Assembly (NCBI GenBank): GCA_905221605.1
Contig: CAJNDS010000735.1
Coordinates: 628,001 to 692,000, forward strand
DNA from: Symbiodinium natans
Lineage: Eukaryota > Sar > Dinophyceae > Suessiales > Symbiodiniaceae
Reading direction: 5' to 3'
DNA length: 64,000 nt
How positions within the stretch are numbered: the stretch's first letter is position 1; every line of letters starts with the position of its first letter. Below, in pieces: positions 1 to 9,422 of this stretch. The notes beneath the pieces were generated by a model, which worked only from the letters and a program-made list of their open reading frames with translations, made no database searches and was not told the DNA's origin. Made by a program: the position numbers and the translations under genes.

Positions 1-78
1 GGGTTTGGGGTGTAGGCTTCAGGCTTTGGAGGGTTTAAGCAATGACTTAACCCTGAGAGCGTAGGGCTTTGCAGCCAA

Positions 79-90
79 CACACACACACA

Positions 91-174
<84 letters not shown>

Positions 175-177
175 CCG

Positions 178-211
<34 letters not shown>

Positions 212-214
212 ACA

Positions 215-307
<93 letters not shown>

Positions 308-548
308 GCGCGCGCGAGCCCACACCACACCCACACCACCACACCACACCCACACCCACACCCACACCCACACCCACCACACACCACACCCACACCCACA
401 CCCACACCCCCACCCACACCCACACCCACACCCACACCCACACCCACACCCACACCCACACCCACACCCACACCCACACCCACACCCACACCCACACCCA
501 CACCCACACCCACACCCACACCCACACCCACACCCACACCCCGCACGC
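79..548. repeat. Compound simple-sequence tract (CGCA)n, (CA)n, (CACACC)n
   Basis: A run of CGCA units (about 90-175) passes into CA dinucleotides (about 176-330) and then into a long CACACC/CACCCA hexamer array to about 545. Long open frames on both strands here are only translated microsatellite (His-Thr-Pro or Cys-Val-Gly runs) and are not genes. Flanks are unique sequence with TTTAGGG-like words. Confidence 0.95.
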
Positions 549-787
549 ACGCACTCACTCATTCACACGGGAAGGGAGCTTCAGGATGTTGGTCGGCTTG
601 AGGGTTTTAGGAGCCCTGAACCGCCCCCCTAATTCGGAATAGGGTTTACAAGGCAGGGTCGGTTTCGGCAGGATTTTCCGGAAAGTGTGTTCATAATGAG
701 GGGGGGCGTTTAATGAAAGGGGGAAGGGACGTCAGTATATTGCTGAGGAGTGAGACGCAGGGAAAGGGACTCGTGCATGTGTCTTCG
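549..787. other. Non-repeat stretch, possible exon end
   Basis: No gene recognised. The last about 35 bases before position 788 can be read on the plus strand as TQGKGLVHVSS, ending exactly where an introner-like element begins (GAGTAGGCCC). That is the same junction type seen at 7173-7176, so this may be the 3' end of an exon. The rest is G/T-rich and featureless. Confidence 0.25.
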
Positions 788-888
788 GAGTAGGCCCTTA
801 TTCCCTTTTTTTCGGCTTTAGGTTCCCTTGTATTCCCCTTAAAACCAAGGAGGGCACCGTTTTTTCCCCCAGGTAACTCTTGGCCCTA
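788..888 (+). mobile_element. Introner-like fold-back element, family A (copy 1)
   Basis: It shares the order GAGTAGGCCCTTATTCC, a T-run, TTTAGGTTCCC, CCAAGGAGGGCACC and GGTAACTCTTGGCCC with copies at 5697-5809, 15254-15360 and 21568-21683. The right end is an imperfect inverted repeat of the left. It is followed directly by a CCCTAAA array and then an exon-like island (933-1037), so it sits where an intron is expected. Confidence 0.6.
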
Positions 889-932
889 AACCCTAAACCC
901 TAAACCCTAAACCCTAAACCCTAAACCCTAGA

Positions 933-1037
933 GAAGCATCAAGTTCCACCACGGTCTGGAGGATATTCCGTGATGGCGACATCCGCTGGCTGACGGTGCC
1001 TCCCTCATCTCAGGCGGCGCGGGATTCAGGATCTGTG
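933..1037 (+). CDS. Exon-like island 1
   Basis: Open throughout on plus: starts EASSSTTVWRIFRDGD and ends QAARDSGSV, directly followed by GTTTAGGG, which gives a GT donor. It is preceded by a CCCTAAA array ending CCCTAG. Codon use is GC-rich and non-repetitive, unlike the flanks. No family recognised. Confidence 0.4.
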
Positions 1038-1186
1038 GTTTAGGGTTTAGGGTTTAGGGTTTAGGGTTTAGGATTTAGGGTTTAGGGTTTAGGGTTCAGG
1101 GTTGAGGGTTCAGGGTTTAGTAATTTAGGGTTTAGGAATCGTATAGGGTGTTTTGTATTGGCATACACCCTAAACTCCAAGCCAAC

Positions 1187-1258
1187 ATGGGCAGCAAAGG
1201 TTCTGGCAGTGACACTGCTGCCAGAAGTCAGAGGTCTCGAGCTCTGCTCTTTTTGTTG
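1187..1258 (+). CDS. Exon-like island 2, possible start exon
   Basis: ATG in good context (GCCAACATGG) opens 24 codons, MGSKGSGSDTAARSQRS and on to LLFLL, ending in phase 0 at GTTAGGG. Upstream is CACCCTAAACTCCAAG, which also offers an AG acceptor, so it could instead be internal. Confidence 0.35.
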
Positions 1259-1559
1259 GTTAGGGTTTTGGGCTTTTAGGGTTAAGGGTCTAGGGTCTAG
1301 GGTCTAGGGTCTAGGGTTTAGGGTTTAGGGTTTAGGGTTTAGGGTTTAGGGTTTAGGGTTGATTTGGTATCATTCCAAGAATACCTCGCACATCGGCGTG
1401 CTGCGGGCGGCGCAGTCTGTGCAATTGCATCCAGGTTGTCTTTCTGCATTAGGGCATTAGGGGCCCTGCACGCTTACCCAGTGTGACAAAATCCTTCCTA
1501 AATTAGGCCTAACCCTAAACCCGAAGCACTTAACCCTAAACCCTAAACCAAGAGCAAAC

Positions 1560-1667
1560 ATCGGAGCACCCAGAGCAACCCACGCTTATCTGAATGCCAA
1601 TACACCTGAAGCCCTTCTTCGCACTAGACTTATATATGCCCTGGCCTACACCAGCCTGATCCAACCT
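1560..1667 (+). CDS. Exon-like island 3
   Basis: Plus-strand codons read IGAPRATHAYLNANTPEA, then LLRTRLIYALAYTSLIQP before a TGA. The composition is amphipathic and protein-like. Flanking sequence is CCCTAAA on both sides (about 1535-1550 and 1690-1712). A true exon would end at a donor upstream of the TGA; none is obvious except in CCTTGAAACCAG. Confidence 0.35.
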
Positions 1668-1779
1668 TGAAACCAGAAACACCCTGCTAAACCATGCTAA
1701 ACCCTAAGCTTAAACTTTACTAACCCCGTAAAAATCGCTGACGCCAGGCCGATCTAGAGTTATCTATGTACCTCTACAG

Positions 1780-1846
1780 ACGGGATATACTATGCGCTGC
1801 CTTGCCTGAACTCCTGGGCCCACTTCCCCATCTCACCGGTGGATAG
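1780..1846 (+). CDS. Exon-like island 4
   Basis: Bounded by a good acceptor (CCTCTACAG) and donor (AG|GTACGTGG). It reads GIYYALPCLNSWAHFP then ISPVD. Acceptor, open frame and donor together make this one of the better candidate exons. A 109-bp fold-back element begins 21 bp after the donor. Confidence 0.45.
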
Positions 1847-1867
1847 GTACGTGGACCCGAAACCCTA

Positions 1868-1976
1868 CCCAGAGACTCCAAAACCCCTTAATTAAGGAAT
1901 ATACCTTAAATCATATTAGGGTTCCGATTATACTTTAAGGTATATTCCTTAATTAAGCGGTTTTGGAGTCTCTGGG
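1868..1976. mobile_element. MITE-like hairpin, family B (copy 1)
   Basis: Near-perfect fold-back. The left arm starts CCCAGAGACTCCAAAA, continues through CCCCTTAATTAAGGAATATACC, and returns as the complement ending TTTTGGAGTCTCTGGG. It is 109 bp with a roughly 10-base loop, the same length as copies at 18585 and 19025. No transposase is encoded. Target duplications are not clear. Confidence 0.85.
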
Positions 1977-2259
1977 TGCACCCGAAACCCTACACCGCAA
2001 TCCCCAACCCCTACACCCCAAAGCCTAAGTCCCCAATCCTCCTGCAGCCGAGACTCGTCACCCGGCCTGCTCGGGCTGCACCCGTACACACCTTAAACCC
2101 TAAACCCTAAACCCCAAACCCTAAACCCTAAACCCTAAACCCTAAACCCTAAACCCCAAACCCTAAACCCTAAACCCTAAACCCTAAACCCTAAACCCTA
2201 AACCCTAAACCCCAAACCCCAAACCCCAAACCCCAAACCCCAAACCCCTAAACTGACAG

Positions 2260-2322
2260 GTCTATCGAAACCTCGAGCCGCTCCTAGGGCCGCAGGGCAT
2301 CCAGAGGCCAACGCCATTTAGG
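2260..2322 (+). CDS. Exon-like island 5
   Basis: After an acceptor ACTGACAG, 21 codons read VYRNLEPLLGPQGIQRPTPF plus Arg, and the frame runs into AGG|GTTTAGGG. The island is bracketed by CCCTAAA/CCCCAAA upstream and TTTAGGG downstream. Confidence 0.4.
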
Positions 2323-2559
2323 GTTTAGGGTTTAGGGTTTAGGGTTTAGGGTTTAGGGTTTAGGGTTTAGGGTTTAGGGTTTAGGGTTTAGGGTTTAGGG
2401 TTTGGTTAGGGCCTGGGGTTTAGTCGTTTCCCGCTGGTTCTGGTGTGGGGTTTAGGGTTTAGGGTTTAGGGTTTAGGGTTTAGGGTTTAGGGTTTAGGGT
2501 TTAGGGTTTAGGGTTTAGGGTTTAGGGTTTAGGGTTTAGGGTTTAGGGTTTAGGGTGGA

Positions 2560-2820
2560 ATGGGGGAATGAGGTACCCTACATAGTCCCTTCAAGGTATA
2601 TACAGGGGCCTCATTCCCTCAGTCCCTACTAAGAACCAGCCAGGTTTAGGGTTTGGGGTTCAGGGCCAAGTCCAAAATGTCGCACCTGGGTCGATCCGTA
2701 GGCGGGGCAAAGTCTGAAGAAAGAGCCTTCGGGAGAATACTCGGTAGGCATTTTCCCTTATTCGGTTGAAGAGAATCATATTCAGGAACATTTTTCCGAG
2801 GGTCTTGCGGGCCATCCTAG
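2560..2820. other. Unique stretch with hairpin-like words
   Basis: Contains GAATGAGGTACC and GGGGCCTCATTCCC at 2567-2615, a weak inverted pair. At about 2675-2735 a plus frame reads MSHLGRSVGGAKSEERAFG, which may be an exon. At about 2740-2818 lies ACTCGGTAGGC ... GGGTCTTGCGGGCCATCCTAG, a module also seen at 9598-9645 and 16660-16715. Confidence 0.3.
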
Positions 2821-3673
2821 AATAGTCTGCAGCAGCACGTCTTCTTCCGTGCGATTGTGGGGTCTGGGGCTCGGGGGTTTAAGGTTTGGGGCTTAAGGAC
2901 TTTATAGGGTTTAGGAGTGTGCATAGCTGCATGTCTCTCCTTTCTGGACTTCAGATTTCGGAGGGCTCCATGCTCGAGCCCCGAGGATTGTTGAACTTTT
3001 TCACATCGCACGCATCGTGCCTCCCTAAACCCTAAACCCCAAACCCCAAACCCCAAACCCTAAACCCTAAACCCTAAACCCTAAACCCGACGCCAGGTTG
3101 GGCTATGTGAAGATAGAGTCTGCAGCTGGGCCTCTCCTCAGGCTGGTTGGCTGGGCCGTACCCCTTCCATTCCTCTTTTTGGGGTTCCCCTTCCGATTAG
3201 ATCTATGGTTTTCATGCTCAGCCATGTGCTCCACATGCTTGTGAGGTCTTCATGGGGGCGCACCGCAACAACCCTAAACCCTAAATCCTAAACTCTAAGC
3301 TGGTTTCGAGGCTCGGGAACCATTCCAGGAGGTTGGGTTATGCAGGTTTATCGCTGCAAGCATCTCTAGGATAATCTGGGAGCTCTGGAGGGAGGGTTTG
3401 GGGCTTGGGGTTTTCGAAGTGCATGCATAACCCCTTCTAGACGTGGTAGCCCAGCAACCATCTTAAAGAAGGGCACCCTTCTTGTGGTTGGTTGCTTTGC
3501 AAGGGAACCTGGGTATGGGGGGGGGGGGGGGGGGTAGAAGGCCCAGGGTTTAGGGTTTAGGGTTTATGGAAAACCCTAAACCCTAAACCCTAAACCCTAA
3601 ACCCTAAACCCTAAACCCTAAACCCTAAACCCTAAACCCTAAACCCTAAACCCTAAGCGTGTGAGCTCTGAGG

Positions 3674-3754
3674 AGGCACACCGCCGTGGACACGGGCGTT
3701 ACCATCACCGAGCCTCGGCGAGGGAACCAGCAGCTGGTGCCATCCTCACGATTT
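3674..3754 (+). CDS. Exon-like island 6
   Basis: Reads RHTAVDTGVTITEPRRG then NQQLVPSSRF on plus. It lies between a CCCTAAA array (3572-3655) and GTGTTTAGGG. Other frames are also open, so the frame choice is tentative. Confidence 0.3.
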
Positions 3755-3890
3755 GTGTTTAGGGTTTAGGGCCAGTTTAGGGCTTAGGGTTTAGGGTTTA
3801 CTGTTTAGGGTTTAGGGTTTAGGGTTTGGGGTTTAGGGTTTAGGGTTTAGGGTTTAGGGTTTAGGGTTTAGGGTTTAGGGTTTAGGGTTT

Positions 3891-3970
3891 GGATCCAAGG
3901 GCTTCGTAGCCTGCGTTGAGTTGAGTGGTGTTTTCCAAGACCCGGCCCTACACGGTCAAAGCTCCACACC
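3891..3970 (+). CDS. Exon-like island 7
   Basis: Follows a TTTAGGG array and reads GSKGFVACVELSGVFQDP then ALHGQSS on plus. It stops being distinct at 3972, where a partial family D element (CACTTGGAGGTTCATGG) begins. This fits an exon followed by an element-derived intron. Confidence 0.35.
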
Positions 3971-4159
3971 CCACTTGGAGGTTCATGGTTAGTTGGGCCA
4001 CGGGTCCTGGGTTGCCGCAGTGTTTTTTTTTGTTTAGGGTTTAGGGTTTAGGGTTTAGGGTTTAGGGTTTAGGGTTTAGGGTTTAGGGTTTAGGGTTTAG
4101 GGTTTAGGGCTGGTTCCTGCACTTTTCCTGTTTTTCGGCTGGGGGGGTGGGGCGCCCAG

Positions 4160-4227
4160 CATGTGTACTGCTTGAACTCGAAGGCTGGTCTATGGGAAGC
4201 CCCTTTAAAGACGCAGTATCTACACAC
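4160..4227 (+). CDS. Exon-like island 8a
   Basis: Bounded by CGCCCAG and by GTAACATGG. It reads HVYCLNSKAGLWEAPLK then TQYLHT. A second candidate exon starts only 44 bp later; that short gap begins GT and ends GCAG. A longer frame also runs through both islands, so a small intron and read-through are both possible. Confidence 0.35.
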
Positions 4228-4271
4228 GTAACATGGACCCTTAGGGGTATACACCATACCATCCCCTGCAG

Positions 4272-4328
4272 ACCCGCTATGAGCCCTACCTACGAGCAAC
4301 CCTCGTGTCTAGTTTCTTCGAACAAAGG
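4272..4328 (+). CDS. Exon-like island 8b
   Basis: Starts after CCCCTGCAG and ends AGG|GTCATATATCC. Nineteen codons read TRYEPYLRATLVSSFFEQR. The acceptor and donor are both convincing. The alternate frame (AMSPTYEQPSCLVSS) is open too. Confidence 0.45.
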
Positions 4329-4593
4329 GTCATATATCCCAATAACTGAGGCGCCCGTCCCTTTTTTTAAGTGCAGAGCTGTAAACCCGAAACCCTGAAC
4401 CCGAAACGCGAAGCCCGAAGCCCGAAACCCTAAACCCTAAACCCCAGACCCCAAACCCTAAACCCTAAACCCTAAACCCTAAACCCTAAACCCTAAACCC
4501 TAAACCCTAAACCCTAAACCCTAAACCCTAAACCCTAAACCCTAAACCCTAAACCCTGGCTGGTTCTTAAACCCGAAACCTTAAACCTTCCAG

Positions 4594-4659
4594 CTCCGAA
4601 GATCTCAGGAGCTCTCCTCCTATGGGGAGCCCTGGGTGGTGGAGCACGATCAGGCCAGG
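4594..4659 (+). CDS. Exon-like island 9
   Basis: Twenty-two codons between CTTCCAG and GTTTAGGG: LRRSQELSSYGEPWVVEH then DQAR, phase 0 at both ends. Upstream is a long CCCTAAA array, downstream a TTTAGGG array. The composition is strongly protein-like, and this is one of the clearest islands. Confidence 0.5.
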
Positions 4660-5104
4660 GTTTAGGGTTTAGGGTTTAGCGTTTAGGGTTTAGGGTTTAG
4701 GGTTTAGGGTTTAGGGTTTAGGGTTTAGGGTTTAGGGTTTAGGGTTTAGGGTTTAGGGTAATAGTCAAAGACTGTTAGAAAGGGACTTGAATGGGAGCCC
4801 CGGACAGGAGTTAGGGGTTTAGGGTTTAGGGTTTAGGGTTTAGGGTTTAGGGTTTAGGGTTTAGGGTTTAGGGTTTAGGGTTTAGAGTTTAGGGTTTAGG
4901 AATATAATCGGAATAACCTACCAGGGTCCTTATGTTCCCATTCCATTCCTACTATGTTTTTCGGGTTCCCTGTTTGGGGTTCCCACTAGGCTCCGTTTAT
5001 GTAAGGATGTTAGAGCTTGGGGTTTCAGGTTTAGGGTTTGGGGTTAAGGTTGCCGATCAGTGTGCAGGGCTTTGCGGGTTTAGGGGTTAAGGGCTGAACG
5101 TTTC

Positions 5105-5330
5105 TTGTGGGTTTTGGGATTCTGGGGTTCAGGTTGTTTTTTGGGGTTTAGGGTTTTCGGGGTTAGGGTTCGGGTTCGGGCTTTTGGTGTTCAGGGTTTT
5201 TGGGATTTGGGGTTCTTGGTGTTTAGGGTTTTCGGGGTGAGGATTAGGGGCTGTTTGGTGTTCAGGCTCTTTTGGGTTCAGTGGTTTGGGGGTCTTGGGT
5301 CTAGGGTTTGTGCGGTTCAGGGTTTAGGAT
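5105..5330. repeat. Degenerate TTTAGGG/TTCGGGG tract
   Basis: A run of diverged units such as GTTTTCGGGGT, GTTCAGGG and GTTTTTGGGAT. The long plus frame through it (rich in Gly, Phe, Val) is a by-product of the repeat and is not considered a gene. Confidence 0.7.
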
Positions 5331-5534
5331 GTATGATTCCCAGTGGCCCAGTGGTGCCCTTTTTGTCCGTTGTTGGTCTCTGCGTTCCTTGCAGCACGTA
5401 TTCCGTAGAAACAATGTGGGGATTTCCGAAAATGGGGGTACCCTTTTTGGGGGGTCCCTTTAAGGGGTTTCTTTTCTATTGAAGGGGTATAAACGGTGTA
5501 GCCCTATTTGGGGATATACGCCTGTGCTTTTCAG

Positions 5535-5575
5535 GATCGAGTCTTTGGGCTACGCAGCTTTCGGCCATCATCCGG
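5535..5575 (+). CDS. Exon-like island 10
   Basis: A 41-base island between GCTTTTCAG and a consensus donor GTGAGCC. It reads DRVFGLRSFRPSS. A CCCTAAA-like tract follows. Confidence 0.4.
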
Positions 5576-5696
5576 GTGAGCCCCAAAACCAGCCCTAAAC
5601 CCTGAACCCGAAACCCCAACCCTAAGCCCCAAACCTCGAGGGCCCAGAGAAGGCCCTTATTCCTTTTTTTGAGGGTTTAGGTTCCTTTAGAAACCC

Positions 5697-5809
5697 CTAG
5701 GACCCAGAGTAGGCCCTTATTCCTCTTTTTAGGGTGTAGGTTCCCTTCTGAACCTCTTTAACCCAAAAAGGCCACCCCTCTTGATTCCGAGGGTTACTCT
5801 GGGGCCTAG
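5697..5809 (+). mobile_element. Introner-like fold-back element, family A (copy 2)
   Basis: Full-length copy, 113 bp: begins CTAGGACCCAGAGTAGGCCC and ends GGGTTACTCTGGGGCCTAG, an imperfect inverted repeat with the beginning. A truncated second copy of the left half (GGGCCCAGAGAAGGCCC) sits just upstream at 5640-5690. The last AG abuts an open plus frame (DMAPVHFGRICSG), consistent with use as an intron 3' end. Confidence 0.7.
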
Positions 5810-6496
5810 ACATGGCGCCGGTACATTTTGGTCGCATCTGTTCTGGAATCCAGCCATGATCCCCAATCCCTGGAAGGGTTTAGGGTTTAGGGTTTAGGGT
5901 TTAGGGTTTAGGGTTTAGGGTTTAGGGTTTAGGGTTTAGGGTTTAGGGTATAGGTTTTGTCCCAAGCCCTCATCAAGTTTAGGCTCTATAGAGTTTAGGG
6001 TTTAAGGCTCATAATGGCTCGAGATCCCAAAAAACAAGCAACCAGCTCCTGTATCCTGAATCCCCTCAACTCTGAACCCCCCCCCCTAAACCCTGAACCC
6101 TGTAAGCCCTCGGCCCTATAAACACCTATAAACTAAACCCTAAACCCTAAAACCTAAACCCTAAACCCTAAACCCTAAACCCCCTATCGACCCGTATCAC
6201 TGTGAAACCCTTGAGCTGAATCCTGAAACCCAAACCCTAGAAACCCACCCACTGTCAACCCTCAATCCTAAACCCATATAAACCACCATTAAAACCCTAC
6301 AAGGCGCTAAAACCCCAACACCCTACACCCTACACCCTAGACCCTCAACCCTAAACCCTAAACCCTGAACCCTAAACCCTCAACCCTAAACCCTAAACCC
6401 TAAACCCTAAACCCTAAACCCTAAACCCTAAACCCTAAACCCTAAACCCTAAACCCTAAACCCTAAACCCTAAACCCTAAACCCTAAACCTTACCT

Positions 6497-6578
6497 GAAA
6501 CCCACGAGGTGGTAGTTCGACGCGGCCCCTCCACCACGGAGCGGCCCGTGGGCATCATGATCAAGGCCGGGGCATGCG
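6497..6578 (+). CDS. Exon-like island 11
   Basis: Reads ETHEVVVRRGPSTTERP then VGIMIKAGAC in a single plus frame, ending at TGCG|GTTTGGGG. It is preceded by the CCCTAAA array at 6345-6490 and followed by TTTAGGG. The Val/Ile-rich beta-like pattern looks genuinely coding. Confidence 0.5.
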
Positions 6579-6925
6579 GTTTGGGGTTTAGGGTTTAGGG
6601 TTTAGGGTTTAGGGTTTATAGGGTTTAGGGCTTAATGTTTAATGTTTCAATGGTTAGGGTTTAGGGGTTAGACGGGGTGCTGGGGCTTAAGCTCAACAGG
6701 CCTGTAAGGCCTGATGCAGGAGCCCAAAAAAGACACCAATGCTATCCCCTCAGTAGGGTTTAGGGTTTAGGATTTAGGGCTTAGGGTTTAAAGTTTATGG
6801 TTTTGGGTTAAGGGTTTAGGGTTTAGGGAAATCTCTATCGTGTAAACTACCGGAAAATATCCCCCCCCCCCGTCCATAGTGGGGTTCTCAGGGTTTGGGG
6901 TGCTAAGCTGCTAGGCTCATGGCGG

Positions 6926-6965
6926 GCTATCATTTTTAGCAAGATCTTCAGGTGGAGCTGCTGGG
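6926..6965 (+). CDS. Short exon-like island 12
   Basis: Between ATTTTTAG and GTTTCAGGG, eight codons read QDLQVELL. This is very short, so support is limited to the acceptor, donor and open frame. Confidence 0.25.
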
Positions 6966-7088
6966 TTTCAGGGTTTAGGGTTTAGGGTTGAGGGTTTAGG
7001 GTTCAGGGTTTAGGGTTTTGGGTTTAGGGGTGCTGAACAGACATAGAACATAGATTCACGAGAAACTGTCCTGACTAGAGCATGTGGG

Positions 7089-7175
7089 TCATGGCCAGCA
7101 GCCAATATTCTTCGAATGCTGCTGCCATTCACAACTCGTGACAAACGTATTGAAGCTCTCCACCTCTACAACCGG
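7089..7175 (+). CDS. Exon-like island 13
   Basis: Plus frame reads SWPAANILRMLLPFTTRD then KRIEALHLYNR. It ends at CGG|GAGTAGGCCC, the left end of a partial family A element (about 7173-7210), suggesting a GA donor supplied by the element. This sequence is convincingly protein-like. Confidence 0.5.
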
Positions 7176-7263
7176 GAGTAGGCCCTTTTTTTCTTCCCTT
7201 GGTTCCTCCCATGTCTAGACCGGCAACCCCCCCCCCCCCCCTACCCATGAACCTCCAATGCAG

Positions 7264-7332
7264 CGCCAGCTGGCCAGGGTGATGTGGTCGGAGTGCGACG
7301 TCGCAAAGGCAACTGGGTGGAGCTCACTCAGG
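7264..7332 (+). CDS. Exon-like island 14
   Basis: After CCTCCAATGCAG, where a family D end (CTACCCATGAACCTCCAA) supplies the 3' side, one frame reads PAGQGDVVGVRRRKGNWV then ELTQD. A second frame (RQLARVMWSECDVAKA) is also open, so the frame is uncertain. It is followed by CCCGAAACCCTAAACC. Confidence 0.4.
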
Positions 7333-7391
7333 ACCTACACCCGAAACCCTAAACCCCAAACCCCCAACCCCAAGCCCTACCCCTAACCAAG

Positions 7392-7470
7392 CTCAGTCTG
7401 CTACTTGTACAGCAGCCGCCATCTCTTCAGCCTTGGCACTGTTGTTTAGTCTCCCCTCTTGCTGGAAGCC
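7392..7470 (+). CDS. Exon-like island 15
   Basis: Between ACCAAG and the donor GTAAACC. It reads AQSATCTAAAISSALALL then FSLPSCWK, an Ala/Leu-rich hydrophobic stretch that could be a membrane segment or signal. Confidence 0.45.
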
Positions 7471-7505
7471 GTAAACCGTGGGCCAGAACCCTTTTTTCGT
7501 GTGCC

Positions 7506-7622
7506 CTACTTGGAGGTTCATGGGTAGATATAAGTAGGGGATATAATTATGGTAGCTATACTTATAACCCTATATGGGGTACCTTTAGCCTTACTTATAT
7601 CTACCAATGAACCTCCAAGTAG
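7506..7622. mobile_element. MITE-like hairpin, family D (copy 1)
   Basis: Left end CTACTTGGAGGTTCATGG, right end its complement ending AACCTCCAAGTAG. The inner arms also pair (GTAGATATAAGTA with TACTTATATCTAC). Partial ends of the same family occur at 3971, 7240, 15848 and 18329. Confidence 0.8.
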
Positions 7623-7646
7623 ACTTTTTTGAAGTGCAGTTAAGAG

Positions 7647-7719
7647 GACTCCGACGTCCGCTTCAAGAAGCGGGAAGGTGGGGGCGACCCTCCGATTGCC
7701 GCTCCTCAGCTGCGGATGG
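7647..7719 (+). CDS. Exon-like island 16
   Basis: Reads DSDVRFKKREGGGDPPI then AAPQLRM and ends ATGG|GTTTAGGG. It lies 25 bp after the family D element and just before a TTTAGGG array. Confidence 0.45.
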
Positions 7720-7849
7720 GTTTAGGGTTTAGGGTGTAGGGTGTAGGGTGTAGGGTTTAGGGTTTAGGGTTTAGGGTTTAGGGTTTAGGGACACTTCTTT
7801 GCATGGGTACTTCTAGACCCAAAACCCTGAACCCTGCTGGTCCATGAAG

Positions 7850-7943
7850 GGTCCATGTACCTTGTTGTTATATACTTGGGGCCCCAAAGTCCCTATATAG
7901 GCAGTACCTTCAGGCCCAAGTATTCCCTATTTAGGTACATTGG
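7850..7943. mobile_element. MITE-like hairpin, family C (copy 1)
   Basis: GGGTCCATGTACCT on the left pairs with AGGTACATTGGGG on the right. Inner arms share ATACTTGGG with CCCAAGTAT. It is diverged from the near-identical pair at 12936 and 16504. Confidence 0.7.
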
Positions 7944-8078
7944 GGGGCTTTAGGGAATCTACTGTAGGCGTGCTAGGGGTGAGAGAAGGTACCTCATTCC
8001 CGAATTCCCTCGCTAAGAAAAGTACACCCAAAAGAACCCAGGCCCGCATGAAGCGGGCCCCATGCGTAACATGAACAA

Positions 8079-8201
8079 CCCAAAGGGCACAAGACCCCTT
8101 AATTAAGGGATATACTTGAATTGACTTGAATTGATATAGAAATCCTTACTATGATTTCCGGTATATTCCTTAGTCAAGAGAGGCATTTGGTCTTCTTTGG
8201 G
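8079..8201. mobile_element. MITE-like hairpin related to family B
   Basis: Ends CCCAAAGGGCACAAGACC and GGTCTTCTTTGGG are inverted. The inner core CCTTAATTAAGGGATATAC resembles family B. 123 bp, more diverged than the 109-bp copies. Confidence 0.6.
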
Positions 8202-8214
8202 AAAGGATTTTTTA

Positions 8215-8517
8215 AACCCTACACCCTAAACCCTAAACCCTAAATCCTAAACCCAAAGCCCTAAGCCCTAAACCCTAAACCCTAAACCCTAAACCCTAAA
8301 CCCTAAACCCTAAACCCTAAACCCTAAACCCTAAACCCTAAACCCTAAACCCTAAACCCTAAACCTAACCCTAAACCCTAAACCCTAAACCCTAAACCCT
8401 AAACCCTAAACCCTAAACCCTAAACCCTAAACCCTAAACCCTAAACCCTAAACCCTAACCCTAAACCCTATACCCTAAACCCTAAACCCTAAACCTTAAA
8501 CCCTAAACCCTAAACCC
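8215..8517 (-). repeat. Longest CCCTAAA array (about 43 units)
   Basis: About 300 bp of nearly pure CCCTAAA on plus, with occasional CCTAACC and CCTTAAA slips. It is followed by about 60 bp of unique DNA and then a TTTAGGG array at 8579-8630. Confidence 0.95.
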
Positions 8518-8648
8518 TGCGTTGGATCTAAATCGTTCGGGCCATTCTGGGCCTTGTTTGGGGGGTGTCAGGGTGACTAGGGTTTAGGGTTTAGGGTTTA
8601 GGGTTTAGGGTTTAGGGTTTAGGGTTTAGGGCTTGACCTCTCTCCAAG

Positions 8649-8703
8649 GCGATGAACGGACTCCGCCGTCACAAGGTTTGGCAGTTCGGGACAGCAGGGG
8701 AGG
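8649..8703 (+). CDS. Exon-like island 17
   Basis: After CTCTCCAAG it reads AMNGLRRHKVWQFGTAGE and ends GAGG|GTTTAGGG. TTTAGGG arrays flank both sides here, unlike most islands. Confidence 0.4.
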
Positions 8704-8773
8704 GTTTAGGGTTTAGGGTTTAGGTTTTAGGGTTTAGGGTACATTCGCAAAGCTTTGCTAGGTCCAGCACCGT

Positions 8774-8810
8774 CAACGCCGATGTCAAGAACGATAGGTT
8801 GCGCAAATGA
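8774..8810 (+). CDS. Short exon-like island 18
   Basis: Reads STVNADVKNDRLRK, with AG acceptors just upstream and a possible donor AG|GTTGCG inside. Support is weak because of its length. Confidence 0.25.
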
Positions 8811-8911
8811 GTACAGTAGTCCAACACCATATTCTTCGAGCCAGATGCCCTGAAGCCCTAAACCCTAAACCCTAAACCCTAAACCCTACATAGCCTACTA
8901 TAGGCTCCCAG

Positions 8912-8992
8912 ATGCAGGTGTCGGAAACCGGGAGAAGTCGCTCCTCCAGCTCTGTGCTGATGCCAGATTCGGAGGCGCGCACGTACAAATGG
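8912..8992 (+). CDS. Exon-like island 19
   Basis: ATG or internal: reads MQVSETGRSRSSSSVLMP then DSEARTYKW before GCTTAGGG, a possible GC donor. CCCTAAA array upstream, TTTAGGG array downstream. Confidence 0.45.
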
Positions 8993-9065
8993 GCTTAGGG
9001 TTTAGGGTTTAGGGTTTAGGGTTAGGGTTTAGGGTTTGCGGCTTAGTGCTTAGTATTCTGAGGCC

Positions 9066-9245
9066 ATGGGGCCCAGGTTACATGAAGAGCTGGCCTCTGC
9101 AGGGTGTCCATATCTTGGGGGACATATCCGGCTCATGACTCTGGAGCTTTCTTTCTGCATGATTGTGGGAGAACCCGGGATAGTACGATTTTTGGAGCTT
9201 TTAGGTTACTTACAAGTAGACCCGCCCCAAATTCCTAAACTCTAA
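9066..9245 (+). CDS. Small ORF or exon, 59 codons
   Basis: Opens MGPRLHEELASAGCPYL, contains LMTLELSFCMIVGEPG and LELLGYLQ, and stops at TAA in TAAACTCTAATCCC. It may be an exon with a donor inside (GCAG|GGTGTCC). It has no recognised domain, but the pattern of hydrophobic residues is protein-like. Confidence 0.4.
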   Translation: MGPRLHEELASAGCPYLGGHIRLMTLELSFCMIVGEPGIVRFLELLGYLQVDPPQIPKL

Positions 9246-9352
9246 TCCCTACACCCCAAACCCTAAACTCTAAACCCTAAACCCTAAACCCTCAACCCCA
9301 AACCCCAAACCCTAAACCCTAAACCCCAAACCCCCAGAACCTTTAGGCTTGG

Positions 9353-9421
9353 ATGCTGGTGGAACATCCGAACTTCGGCCAGCTGCTTCGCCGCGCCCGA
9401 AAGCGGAAGGCCGGATGTTTG
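9353..9421 (+). CDS. Exon-like island 20
   Basis: Reads MLVEHPNFGQLLRRARKR then KAGCL, ending TTG|GTTTAGGG in phase 0. CCCTAAA-type array upstream (about 9243-9335), TTTAGGG array downstream. The basic helix-like composition is typical of real protein. Confidence 0.5.
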
Positions 9422-9422
9422 G

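Noticed and set aside
69-632. Long open frames through the first 600 bases
   Set aside because: They are translations of CA/CACACC/CGCA microsatellites on both strands, with no codon structure.
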